The notes under the pieces were generated by a model, which did not search any database, had not been told where the DNA came from, and worked only from the letters and a program-made list of their open reading frames with translations. The translations under genes and the position numbers were made by a program. Shown piece after piece: positions 1 to 9,588 of a stretch of DNA of 64,000 nt. The stretch comes from Hemerocallis citrina (taxonomy: Eukaryota > Streptophyta > Magnoliopsida > Asparagales > Asphodelaceae): the NCBI GenBank assembly GCA_017893485.1, contig CM030366.1:180631981-180695980 (forward strand). The letters are read 5' to 3'. Each line of letters opens with the position of its first letter. Position 1 is the stretch's first letter.

Positions 1-837
1 ATCACAAGGTACATGATCAGCTTCGTTGCACAGTTTCAGTCATTCTTCTAACGGTGTACTAATCGGCTGATAAGCGAGCATTCCAGTTTCCTTTAATAAA
101 TCAAGAACATACTTTCTTTGAGACAAAAATATCCCCTTTCTTAAGCGAGAAACTTCAATACCAAGGAAGTATCTCAAAGAGCCAAGATCTTTCATTTCGA
201 ACTCTTATAACAAGTAGTTCTTTAATGTCTTCCTCTCCTCAGGATCATCACCAGTTACTATCATATCATCCACATAAATAATGAGAGCAGTAATTTAACC
301 TTCTTTCTTTTTTAGGAATATAGTATGATCTGAATTACTCTGATAGTATCCGAATGTCCTCATTGATTTTATAAATCTCCCAAACCAAGTTCTTGGCGAC
401 TACTTAAGTCCATACAATGCTTTCTTCAAACGACATACTTTATTGCTGTATTAGACTGGTCTGTTCGACCCTGGTGGAAGATCCATATAAACCTCTTCTG
501 TTAATTCCCCATGCAAAAATGCATTCTTCACATCAAATTGCTCCAATGGCCAGTCAAAATTTACAGCAAGTGACAGTAGGACTCGTACAGTATTGAATTT
601 TGCCACAGGTGTGTAATCAATTCCATATGTTTAAGTGTATCCTTTGGCAACCAGCCTTACTTTGTATCGCTCTATTAAACCATCAGACTTATGCTTCACC
701 GTATAAATCCATCTGCATCCTACTGACTTCTTCCCTGCTGGCAGCTCGACTATCTCCCAAGTCTCATTCTTTTTCAAGGACTTCATCTCCTCATCCATAG
801 CTGCTTTCCACCTTGGATCAGTAAGGGCTTCCTGCAC
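1..837 (-). pseudogene. Copia A reverse transcriptase, N-terminal part
   Basis: The reading from 837 down gives DPRWKAAMDEEMKSLKKNETWE and VGCRWIYTVKHKSDG, the start of Copia reverse transcriptase. Downstream (1-630) [11 protein letters not shown] and YMDLPPG-like stretches are readable in pieces between stops. The ORF ends at 631 with a frame change. RNase H is outside the window. Confidence 0.75.
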
Positions 838-1031
838 ACTGTTAGGAATAGATACAGTAGATAATTGATTTTAAAATGACTTATTTGATTCCGACAAGCG
901 GTGAGTGATACATAATTACTCATGGAATATTTGACGTTACTAGTGGGATCAGGTTCATAAGTGGGTTTTGGAATACCTCTATTAGTACGATGCGAGAGTT
1001 CTCTTCTTGAAGCTTCGGACAACGATGACGA

Positions 1032-2146
1032 TTAGTTTTGGGGTTCTGACGGTTCACTCTCACTAAAATTAGGTACTGGTTGCAATTCTTCAAGAGGGTC
1101 TTCTTCAAGAGGGGCTTCTTCCCTTGGTTGCACTTCTTCGTGAGGGTCTTCCTCCCTTGCTAGGTCTTCATTCAAGTGTTCGCCATTATCTGTATCCAGT
1201 TGTTCGTTCTGACTGGTAATTACTTCATCATACCTAAGAGTCTGAACTTCACTAACCCCTTCATCATACCCAAGAGTCTGAACTATACTTTGGTACTCTC
1301 CCTGAAGTTCAGTCGTAGAAAAAGAAAAATACATCTCATCTTCATGGAACACAACATCCATAGTCACAAACATCCTTTGAGTTGGTGGGTGAAAGCGCCG
1401 GTACCCCTTTTTATCCTGAGCATATCCCACGAAAACACAGCGAACAGCTCGAGGAGTTAACTTATTGCGTTCATGTTGATGAAGATGAACAAATGCAACA
1501 CATCCAAACACACGAGGTGGCAAGTTGACGACTTTTGGTGCATTCATAGCTTCAGTTAATGCTTGAAATGGTGTGAGGAAGTTTAGGATACTAGAGGGAA
1601 CTCGATTGATTAAGTATGCAGCAGAAGCAAGGGCTTCCCCCCAATAAATGAGTGGCACATTTCCAGGAATAAGAGAAGCACGGACCACCTCGAGCAAGTG
1701 TCTATTTTTCCTCTCTGCAACCCCATTCTGTTGAGGTGTATATGAGCATGTAGTCTGGTGAACAATGTCGTGTTTCACCAAATGTTGTTGTAGATTCGAA
1801 CTCAGGTATTCTCCGCCATTATCACTCCTAAGAACTTGAATCTGTGAATCATAACATGCTTGTGAAATTTTTAAAACAAGCCACTAACTTCACTTTTCGA
1901 CTTCATCAAACAAATCCATGTCATACGAGTACAGTCATCAATTATTGTCACAAACCATTTGGCTCCTCCAAATGCAGTGGTTTTGGATGGACTCCAAACA
2001 TTAGAATGGATAATCATAAATGGAAGAGAGCTTCTACTTGGACTTGAAGGAAAAGAGAAACAGTGACTTTTTGCGAGTTTACGAACATCACACCGAAAGG
2101 CAGAAATATCCAACTTCAAAAATAAACTTGGAAATAATTTCTTCAA
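1032..2146 (-). pseudogene. Copia A integrase
   Basis: Readings at 1871-2146 (WSPSKTTAFGGAKWFVTIID, first catalytic Asp region) and 1032-1781 (TPQQNGVAERKNRHLLEV, the catalytic Glu region of Copia integrases, then FGCVAFVH and KCVFVGY-like motifs) form one integrase split by a frame change near 1782-1870. The middle segment SDNGGEYLSS is readable across the gap. The C-terminal tail is Glu/Pro-rich (PHEEVQPREE-like repeats). Confidence 0.8.
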
Positions 2147-2350
2147 ATAACCAAAAGAAGCATGCCCTAGACGTCGATGTCATAGCCAAATATCTGGTTG
2201 AACTTCCAAATATCTGGTTTCTTCTTCTCATCTTTGAATTCTTCCACACTTAGAGCTTGAGTCAACTTGCTTGAACTTCCATATTCTAAATCCAGGTAAT
2301 AGAGCTTCTGACTAACCCCATAATCAATCGTCTTGCGAGTCCGAATATCC

Positions 2351-2848
2351 TTAAACACAATGTGAAGGCCAAAAGACTACAATACAATGTAAGGTAGTAG
2401 TTATTTGAGCAACAGATAATAGGTTAAAATTCAAGGATGGCATAACTAGAGCAATATCTAAGGTTAGGTTGTTTGTGAGAAGTCTGGTACCCTCGCCAAT
2501 AACAGTGGAAGGATCACCATTGGCAGTGGACATAGTTGATTTGGTGGAAGGTTGAAAATTTTGAAGTTGTCTAGAATCAAAAGTTATATGGTCGGTAGCA
2601 CCCGAATCAATTATCCATGCATTATTCATAATAAAGCCAGAAATATTAAAAATATTACCATCATTACCTACAGCAGCACGATCAGCAACACCAACTGCGA
2701 CAATGGGTTGATTGCAAGTCTTCTCCCGAATATCCCTACTATGATCCCAGATCTCCAAATAACCAATAATCTTATAACAACGAGCTTTCGTGTGGCCGAT
2801 CTTGCCATAATGAGTACACTTCCTTGACTCATACAGATATTGTCCCAT
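2351..2848 (-). pseudogene. Copia A gag zinc knuckle and protease fragment
   Basis: The 165-residue reading starts with a zinc-knuckle-like CTHYGKIGHTKARC in which the second Cys is Tyr. The Copia protease motif WIIDSGATDHIT and the NLLSVAQIT segment follow. It ends where homology to a cell-wall-style Copia polyprotein would continue into the pre-integrase region, and a frame change follows. No capsid domain precedes it. Confidence 0.75.
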
Positions 2849-3610
2849 AGCAACACAACAAACATCATAGCAAGCAAAACTAATGATCCAAATACCAAAC
2901 AGCAGACGGAATCAAAAACAGCAAACAACACTCTTTCCAAAACAGCACACACCAAAAGAGCACAACAGCAACATGTGCAAACAGCAAACGCCAACAATGC
3001 CCAATCAAAAATAGCAAACACCAACAATGCCCAATCAAAAATAGCAAACACCAACAATTCCCAAACAAATGTCAGATCTGGAGAATGTCGACGGGATCGA
3101 GATCGAGAGTGACTGGAGATCGGTGCTCCCCCTTTTTGACGGAATCGGGAGGACAACAGGGGTCGTCGACGGGATCGGGAGCCAAACAGCAAAAACAGGG
3201 ATCGCTTGCAGATCTGCGATGACGAGAGATCGGGGTCAATGACGGATCAGGAGACTTCGGAATCGGTGCGACGACTTTGGGTGGCAGTGGCTATGGGCAT
3301 CGGAGAGCAGTGGCTTCAGCAATCAGAGTGGGAGCAGCGATGGTAGCGGAGGTGAATGTGAGGTAGCGGGGTTTGAAACCGTCGGGGTCTTCGAAGTCGA
3401 GGGTTCGACTGAGATCACTAGGGTGACGACGACTATGGGAGCGACGACTATGGGAGCGACGACGACTATGGAAGCAGTCGGAGTCTTCAAAATTGGTTCG
3501 ATCAGTTGATGGGTCGATGGTCGGAGTCAGATTCAGATCTGGATCAAGGGTTCAGGGAAAGCAGAGATCGGTGCCTCCTTCTTATTCTTTACTTAGCCTA
3601 GATCTTTTTA
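2849..3610 (-). other. Copia A leader in place of gag, with 30-bp tandem repeat
   Basis: Where gag should stand there is only low-complexity sequence. A 30-bp unit starting CCAACAATGC repeats at 2991, 3021 and 3051. Nearer the LTR are several GGGATCG- and GACTATGG-type short repeats (3090-3490). No capsid-like ORF is seen, so gag is deleted or decayed beyond recognition. Confidence 0.6.
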
Positions 3611-3623
3611 GGCTCTGATACCA
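3611..3623 (-). other. Primer-binding site of Copia A
   Basis: The minus strand reads TGGTATCAGAGCC directly after the LTR. This is the common plant LTR-element site complementary to initiator-methionine tRNA. Confidence 0.85.
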
Positions 3624-3800
3624 TGTTGAAAACAGATTTTGGGGAAATAAATTTTATTCTTATTCATTTATTTCTCTATTGTATATATCTATTTATAAGA
3701 GTTACATTCTTGGAGAAGAAGAAAGGAGATTGAGAGAAGATTTGGAGAATCTGTCTCCTATAGATTAGGAAACAGAATATACAATTACTATATTTCAACA
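3624..3800 (-). repeat. 5' LTR of Copia A (177 bp)
   Basis: The ends are mirror-like: TGTTGAA at one edge and TTCAACA at the other. Length is 177 bp. A primer-binding site touches the inner edge. The partner LTR is outside the window, so the target duplication cannot be checked; TAATT at 3801-3805 is the candidate. Confidence 0.85.
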
Positions 3801-4128
3801 TAATTGACTATCTTCAAGGATGAATCACATTTCTGCTTCCACCACTTGAGTTTACTGGTGTCTAAAAGATACCACTACTCAATTCCTAATGTAACAAGTA
3901 TACTAAATTAATGATAACTCCATAATTCTTACTGTTATCACATATCATTGCACAAAAAAATAGCTCTTACATCAATTTCCACAATTAACATTCGAATCAT
4001 TTTCCCACAGAACGAGGGGGAAACACCAAAATATCGAAGACGGAGATAAGAAGAACATCTACAATATCTAAGATAATAACTAGAAGACGAACAATTATAA
4101 AGACCTTATTGAATGATAGAATATATAC

Positions 4129-4238
4129 CTTAAGTGCTGCACATTTGAGAGGTGTTGCGTGAAGGTATGAATTGACTAGTTTATATATCATGATATCTAG
4201 AGGTAGCTTTCTTTGGTCATCTCTCAGCCATGGGTGAT
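4129..4238 (-). CDS. CRK3: CRK exon 7: end of kinase domain and junction region
   Basis: 110 nt between AATTGCAG and GTATATAT. It encodes HPWLRDD, the end of the kinase domain, then the junction-like segment [20 protein letters not shown]. It ends in phase 0. The next exons should encode the degenerate EF-hands. None is visible between 3801 and 4128 or inside the Copia element, so they lie left of position 1. Confidence 0.92.
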
Positions 4239-4776
4239 CTGCAATTATAAAATTTTCAGTGTATTTTAAGATTCAAATAACTATAATACGGAAAATAAGA
4301 AAAAGCTTTATGCAGTCTGATAGGAAGTTGTGCAAAGAATCTGGAAACCTGAATTTTCATTGAAGAATAAGATATCTAAGTAACAATAGGATAAACATAT
4401 TATGCACCAATAATGGGTTTTTTTCTTCATATAGTCCGCTTATTCTACAAGTATTTCTATTGAGTTTCCAAATACATTAAGACCCTAAATTTTACCAATG
4501 GTAGTCGAAAGCAATACAAAGAGCAATTTTATCTAACACTGACCAATGGTTTGAAACTAAAGCAAAGTAAAGAAGTACAGGAATACTTTTTCATATAGAG
4601 TTATATCATTGTATTCTGTTAATGTAGATGAAACCTAGGTCAATTAACAACGAGTATTAACAAATTAAGAATCCTAATAAATATTAGACTTTGTTGGGGA
4701 ACCTAACAACAAAATACTTAAATTAGGAAGCTGATATGAAAATAACTTTTTAAATTACTAAACAAGAACAACTTAC

Positions 4777-5073
4777 TCAAAGCTTGTGCAGCAGTCATTC
4801 TTTTCCTGTAGTCCTTGTTTAGAAGCCTCTTGACAAAATCCTTAGCCTCTTGTGAGACAGAAGGCCAAGGCAAATCATCAAAGATAGGGTCAGCTTTTAG
4901 CACAGCACGAAAGATTCCTGATTCAGTACGTGCCCAAAATGGTCTACTACCACATAACAAGATATATGTTATCACACCAATACTCCACATGTCCGCTTCA
5001 ACGCCATAAGATCTATGTAGGACCTCAGGAGCAACATAATACGCACTGCCCACTATGTCGTTTAATCTCTCAT
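4777..5073 (-). CDS. CRK3: CRK exon 6: activation segment and C-lobe
   Basis: 297 nt between TTTGCAG and GTAAGTTG. It encodes residues 331-429: activation segment GSAYYVAPE, then [19 protein letters not shown], then [16 protein letters not shown] at the end of the kinase C-lobe. All key positions are intact. One base of the next codon (Asn) is left for exon 7. Confidence 0.94.
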
Positions 5074-6251
5074 CTGCAAATAAAGCCCAAGGATGAAAAT
5101 ATTTCACCAAACTTCAAGCTTGATTTGGATTATTGACATGGCAGCATAATAAGTAGGAAGAAGAATATCTTTCAGACAAGTTACAGTGTACCATGAATAC
5201 ATTTTGAAAACAATTTAATTTAGAGGGCCTAGCTTCACGCATCCGCTTTGGCAGCAGTAGTGGAATCACTTTGGGAAGAAAGAATTGCTTAACTATAATA
5301 CTATCGCGCGCAATCTTTTTTAGAATATTTTTGGGAAAGCGCACCGCAAAGATTAACCCAGTTTTCAGAAGTTGGAAATTGAAAGGTTGCGAATTGAATG
5401 AAATTAATTGAGTGGCATAAGTTGAGGTCTTAACCTGATTTGGCAGATACAGAGGTCATACAATCCGAAGTTTATTCTTCTATTTTTTCTAGAAGCCTTA
5501 CAACTTGGCATTAATCGATTTAATAGATCAGACATGCTGTGAACAAAGTACCCTCCATGGACTTCTTGCCTTCCTCAGTTTGTCTTCACAAAATTAAAAA
5601 GCTAAAACAAATTCTTAATGTTTATATGCAAATGTAGCATGTTGCAAAGGACTTTTTCAATAACCTTCATAGTAGTCATCATAGATTTTTAAACTGTAGC
5701 CTTGGTCTTCTATAGACCTTTGTATTGAGCCATAGTCCTTTAAGGGGGATTTCTAGAGTTTCAAATGATTATATTGGTGTACGGTCAATGGAGAGGCTCG
5801 AAAAGAAAGGGGTTTGGAGTGTTAGAGAAAAAAAGGGAAGATAAGAGACGAATAGATGGAAGAGGATACTGGCTGCAATGAAGGCATTGTGATCACCCAT
5901 CTAATTAAGTCGAAGATTTAAATAAGAAGATACAGGAAGAACAAGAATAAAGATCTGAGATAATTTAGCATGGTGATCTTATTCTCTGCTTAGCTTCTCT
6001 CAAAAGGAGAAAGCAATATTAATGAAATATACTTCATAACAATGGATATTACTGATGCTCCACTTAAACGAAAAACCAAGTCACCAAGCCATAAGAGGAT
6101 CCAATGACATTGAAAATCCAATGATGGAAAGGTCTTATGGGATTGGCAATCAAAGCCCTTGAAACTAGCAGTAAAGAGAGGAACAAGGAAGGTCATTCAG
6201 ACCATGTCGAGGTCACACATAATGTGCATGGGTAATAGTCTTACAGAGAAT
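5074..6251. other. CRK intron 5, first part
   Basis: AT-rich intron sequence. No coding, repeat or RNA signal that can be supported is seen before the hAT MITE. Confidence 0.5.
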
Positions 6252-6945
6252 TAAGGTTGGAACCAGGCTGGCTGCCCAAACCCAGCCTAGGGCTGTTGTG
6301 GGCCTTGATAATTCAGCCTATCGTGCTCAGGCCAACTCGCATGCTTAGCAGGCTGACCTAGTCGTCCCTTTGTGGGTCAGCAAAACCATGCATCAGCGGA
6401 CAATGCGAATCATGTATACATTAACATAAACATAGAACTCTTTTCTTTATTGAAACAAAATAAAATCAAAAAAAATTTCACCTCAAGCCAAATAAGCACA
6501 GTTCCTGAAAAACCGTGCTTATTCAATTAACTATGTAGTCTTTTAAATATTGTTCGAAAACACAACTAACTTAAATCCAAGATGATCCCAAGCTCATGCC
6601 CTCCAATGTACAACTCTTTGGTTCTACTAAAATATATTAGTTTAGTCTTTTGTCATATGTTTGAGTGCATAAGACTTACAATGAGTCTTACTGATACATG
6701 TTTCAAGCTACAATTGTGTTTTATATAGTTCTTATGTCAGGCCTTATCAATGGGCCATATTCGGGATGGGTTGTAGGCTGACTTCGTGTTAGGCCTAGCC
6801 TAACCCAAACCCGGTCCAAACTTTGTGGACCTTCTTTCTTAAACCCATACCTGATACAAAGGAATATTTTTTGTGACATCTGTACCCACTACATTGCAGG
6901 CCAGCCAATGGGCTTCTGGCTGACCTGAATCCACTTCCAACCCTA
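6252..6945. mobile_element. Non-autonomous hAT element (MITE-like) in CRK intron 5
   Basis: The ends are inverted: TAAGGTTGGAACCAGGCTGG on the left, and the reverse complement of the right end reads TAGGGTTGGAAGTGG. It is flanked by an 8-bp duplication with one mismatch, CAGAGAAT (6244-6251) and CAGAGTAT (6946-6953), the hAT target size. It is 694 bp with no transposase. GGCTG/CAGCC-rich subterminal repeats fit hAT transposase-binding sites. Confidence 0.75.
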
Positions 6946-7520
6946 CAGAGTATCACACCAATTGTGATGACATGAGGTATTGTTCAATACATCGAGGAAG
7001 AAGGGGTCGTCTATCTGTAAAATTAATAGGACAGCACCAACCAAATAATAAAAGAAATCTTAAACCTGATCCTACAAATGCAATACATTGTGGCCATTGA
7101 CTATAAGAGTGTAGAGACTATAGAAACAGATTAGAAACTGGAAAAAAATTAAATACTAAGGATGCCAACAAGATGAGGATTGGAGGCTATTGTGACACTT
7201 CAAGAGATTAAAATGAAAGATTCAGTTCACCTATACTTCATGGTAAGAATCTGAGAGAAACTCTCAAGATACCATGGAGAAACTAATTGGATACATAACA
7301 GAAACTATTTAAATTCTTATAATATAAATGAGAATACAGATCGACAACATGTGGGGTAATGATGGGAAAACAGGGTTTGTATTAAGCAATAATTCTTGAG
7401 AAAAATAGAGTACCAATTTCTACTTCATTTTTTATAAAGTAATATAACTAAAGCACATAGAGCTAACCACAGTATAGATAACAGACATTCAAACTTGCTG
7501 CAGATGTTTAAAACCAGTAC

Positions 7521-7599
7521 CTGGTCTGATGAAATCAGAAAGACCAAAATCAATAAGCTTCATATGAGCACTTTCTTCTTTGCTGGTGAAGAGAAAATT
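7521..7599 (-). CDS. CRK3: CRK exon 5: DFG segment
   Basis: 79 nt between ATTAACAG and GTACTGG. It encodes residues 305-330, NFLFTSKEE through [12 protein letters not shown], plus one base of codon 331. Asp321 of DFG coordinates magnesium. The FIRP ending is typical of the CRK3 subgroup rather than the CRK1/4/6 type. Confidence 0.93.
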
Positions 7600-7707
7600 C
7601 TGTTAATACCCAGATCAAAGGTTCAGGCACAAACTCATAACTTGGGAACCAAAAGACATACATAAGATATTGCACATTGTATATCCATGGAGTCCATGAT
7701 GCAGTAC

Positions 7708-7816
7708 CTCAGGCTTTAAATCGCGGTGGACGACACCTTGAAGATGACAGAAGCCAACTACACTCAAAATTTGAGTTACAATTAACTTTGCATCACCCTC
7801 CATGTATCTCCCACCT
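7708..7816 (-). CDS. CRK3: CRK exon 4: catalytic loop
   Basis: 109 nt between a TTTGGGAAG acceptor and a GTACTG donor. It encodes residues 268-304 and ends [10 protein letters not shown], with catalytic Asp300 and Lys302. The acceptor has a poor pyrimidine tract (GGGAAG just before the cut), but the split Arg codon AG/A and the conserved RGGRY reading fix the junction. Confidence 0.92.
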
Positions 7817-7916
7817 CTTCCCAAAAAAATCCAGGTCATCAAAACTCATTAGAACGCCATGCTTGAACCAAAATTTATCCTTACCACATGCATAAGTTCA
7901 AAGGCGTTTATATTAC

Positions 7917-7958
7917 CTGGACAAAATCCTATCTAATAGTTCTCCACCCTCACATAAT
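7917..7958 (-). CDS. CRK3: CRK exon 3: 42-nt micro-exon after the hinge
   Basis: 42 nt between ATTTCAG and GTAATA. It completes Glu254 and gives LCEGGELLDRILS plus two bases of Arg268, the segment after the kinase hinge. It is too short for an ORF search and was found from the flanking exons and the conserved ELLDRIL motif. It lies at the 3' side of the 22 kb intron 2. Confidence 0.9.
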
Positions 7959-8232
7959 CTGAAATACAAAACGTAGATAAGTACAAAAAATTATTTCCAT
8001 GCAGTTTAGAGGCTTCAAATCAAAATATAACAATCTATAGATGCTGGAGAAACCGATGTAAAACACTAATAGTATACTTACATTAAGATTGTCTAATATG
8101 CCTTAAAACAAAATTTATGTAATTTTACTATGGTCAGGGCCAGCCCTGAGTTCACGGGGGCCCGAGGCGAACGCCCGAAATGGGCCCCCCATACATACAA
8201 AAGAAAAAAAGAAACACACACACACACACACA

Positions 8233-8358
8233 TCTATATAATAAAACACAAAGAAAGCTATCAAGTGGCTCTTTCCACTTCTAACCTTGCAAAACACATT
8301 TTCCTCCCAAAATTCAAATTCAAATCCCCCCAAATAAACAACTCATTTATTTATTTAA

Positions 8359-8441
<83 letters not shown>

Positions 8442-8622
8442 AACATGGACTTTTCTACCCCAATTTATAATTATTTTTCACTATATACTAATGGAAACAT
8501 GGACTTTTATTTACAACTAATTATTGTCATATTATTCAAACTTCGGTTACATAATTGTTGCTTTTCATATGATGTATCGTTCTGAAGACGTGCCGTAGGC
8601 ACGTGGCCACGGGCAAATCTAG
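8233..8622 (+). mobile_element. Small non-autonomous Helitron inside the hAT remnant
   Basis: The left end TCTATATAATAAAAC follows an A, and the right end CTAG is followed by T, as expected for insertion between A and T. A hairpin (ACGTGCC / GGCACGT, loop GTA, 8588-8604) sits 14 nt before the CTAG. It is 390 bp with no RepHel coding. The CT/AT microsatellite at 8361-8441 is internal. The ends fit plant Helitrons; a second copy would be needed for proof. Confidence 0.68.
8361..8441. repeat. Compound microsatellite (CT)n(AT)n
   Basis: About 29 CT units followed by about 11 AT units, inside the Helitron. Likely polymorphic. Confidence 0.95.
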
Positions 8623-8685
8623 TATATATATATATAATTTGCACATTGTTTAAGGCAAAATAAAATATTTTATTATTACAATAAA

Positions 8686-9052
8686 GCATGACTTCTTCTT
8701 GCATTCTGTGCAGCAAACTCACTAATTAAATGCTCATAATCAAGCTTTCCTACTATCGCCTTCTCAATACATAGTAGGCTTAATCCATTCAACCTTTCTT
8801 GAGACATGGTTGAACAAAGATAAGACTAGACAATTTTTAACTTTGAAAAACTTCTTTCTACAGAAGCAACAGTAACCGGTATGGTCAACAATATCATATA
8901 CGCAATCCATGCATATAGGAATATCTCATCCATCCTTTGCAAATAATTAAGCACATCAATTGCTTTTTTTTTGCTTCTGCTGGTAGAATTATTCTGAGGT
9001 GCTTCAGCTCTATAAACAAATCATCTTTATTAATATCATAATGGGAATCATG
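8686..9052 (-). pseudogene. hAT transposase C-terminal (dimerisation) fragment
   Basis: Reading down from 9052: YDINKDDLFIELKHLRIILP, then AIDVLNYLQRMDEIF, then LLTIPVTVASVERSFSKLK, then MSQERLNGLSLLCIEKAI and KLDYEHLISEFAAQNARR. This is the C-terminal dimerisation region of the TTF-type zinc-finger (ZMYM-like) hAT transposases. At least one stop and a frame change interrupt it. The catalytic and zinc-finger parts are missing. Confidence 0.8.
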
Positions 9053-9164
9053 ATGTAGGAATAAACTGATTTGGCAATTGGGCAGAAATTGAAGTGTGAG
9101 ATTTGGGAAGAAATAAACGGATTGGAAATGGATTGGAGTGTAGGGTATTAAAGTGTGCATGTCA

Positions 9165-9588
9165 GGAGATAGAGGGTTGCTAAATAAAGATTCATGGTGG
9201 TGGCAAGAAGAAGTTCAAAATATTGTGAGAAAAAAGATCAACCTTCAAAATAAGACAGAAGAGTAGAAATGAAAAGGATTTGGAGAGATATAAGACCGTT
9301 AGAAAAGAAGTTAAGAAAGTGGTAAGAGATGCAAAAGAAAAAAAACTTATGATGATTTATACACAAAATTAAGAACAAAAGAATGAGAAAATAATTTTTA
9401 TAAGCTTGCTAAACAAAGGGATAGAAATATAAAAGATCTGGATATAATTAGGTGTATTAAGAGCAAGGATTCAAGAGTCTTAGTAAAAGATGAGGAACTT
9501 AAGAAAAGATGGAGAAATTACTTTAAGAAGTTATTAAATGAAAAGGTTGTGGACAACTAAAATATAGAGGACTCGAGGGAGAGTCGAG
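9165..9588 (+). pseudogene. RTE-type LINE, part 1 (before the Tekay insertion)
   Basis: From 9183 the reading gives NKDSWWWQEEVQ, then DLYTKLRTKE, LAKQRDRNIKDLDI and KSKDSRVLVKDEELKKRWRN. This is the stretch between endonuclease and reverse transcriptase of plant RTE-clade non-LTR elements. The endonuclease is missing (5' truncated), and frames shift several times. It continues at 22321 beyond the Tekay element; TCGAG is repeated at both junctions. Confidence 0.8.
9584..9588. repeat. Tekay target-site duplication, left copy
   Basis: TCGAG here and at 22316-22320. Confidence 0.9.

Larger units (their letters stand above)
1..3800 (-). mobile_element. Copia retrotransposon A, 5' part, in CRK intron 7
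   Basis: A Ty1/copia element on the same strand as the CRK gene. The upstream LTR (3624-3800) and a primer-binding site fix its 5' end; the 3' end lies left of the window. Protease, integrase and reverse transcriptase follow in Copia order. Reading frames are broken in several places and most of gag is missing, so this copy is dead. Confidence 0.88.
8135..9052 (-). mobile_element. hAT transposon remnant with CAGGGCC end
   Basis: The right terminus starts CAGGGCCAGCCCTGAG at 8135, a form of the common plant hAT end. Transposase sequence follows on the minus strand after a nested Helitron. The opposite terminus and the N-terminal transposase are absent; the match stops near 9052, just before RTE LINE sequence, so the element is truncated. 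Confidence 0.75.

Noticed and set aside
8130..8585. 151-codon ORF with a long Leu/Ser run
   Set aside because: It translates the CT/AT microsatellite in the Helitron.
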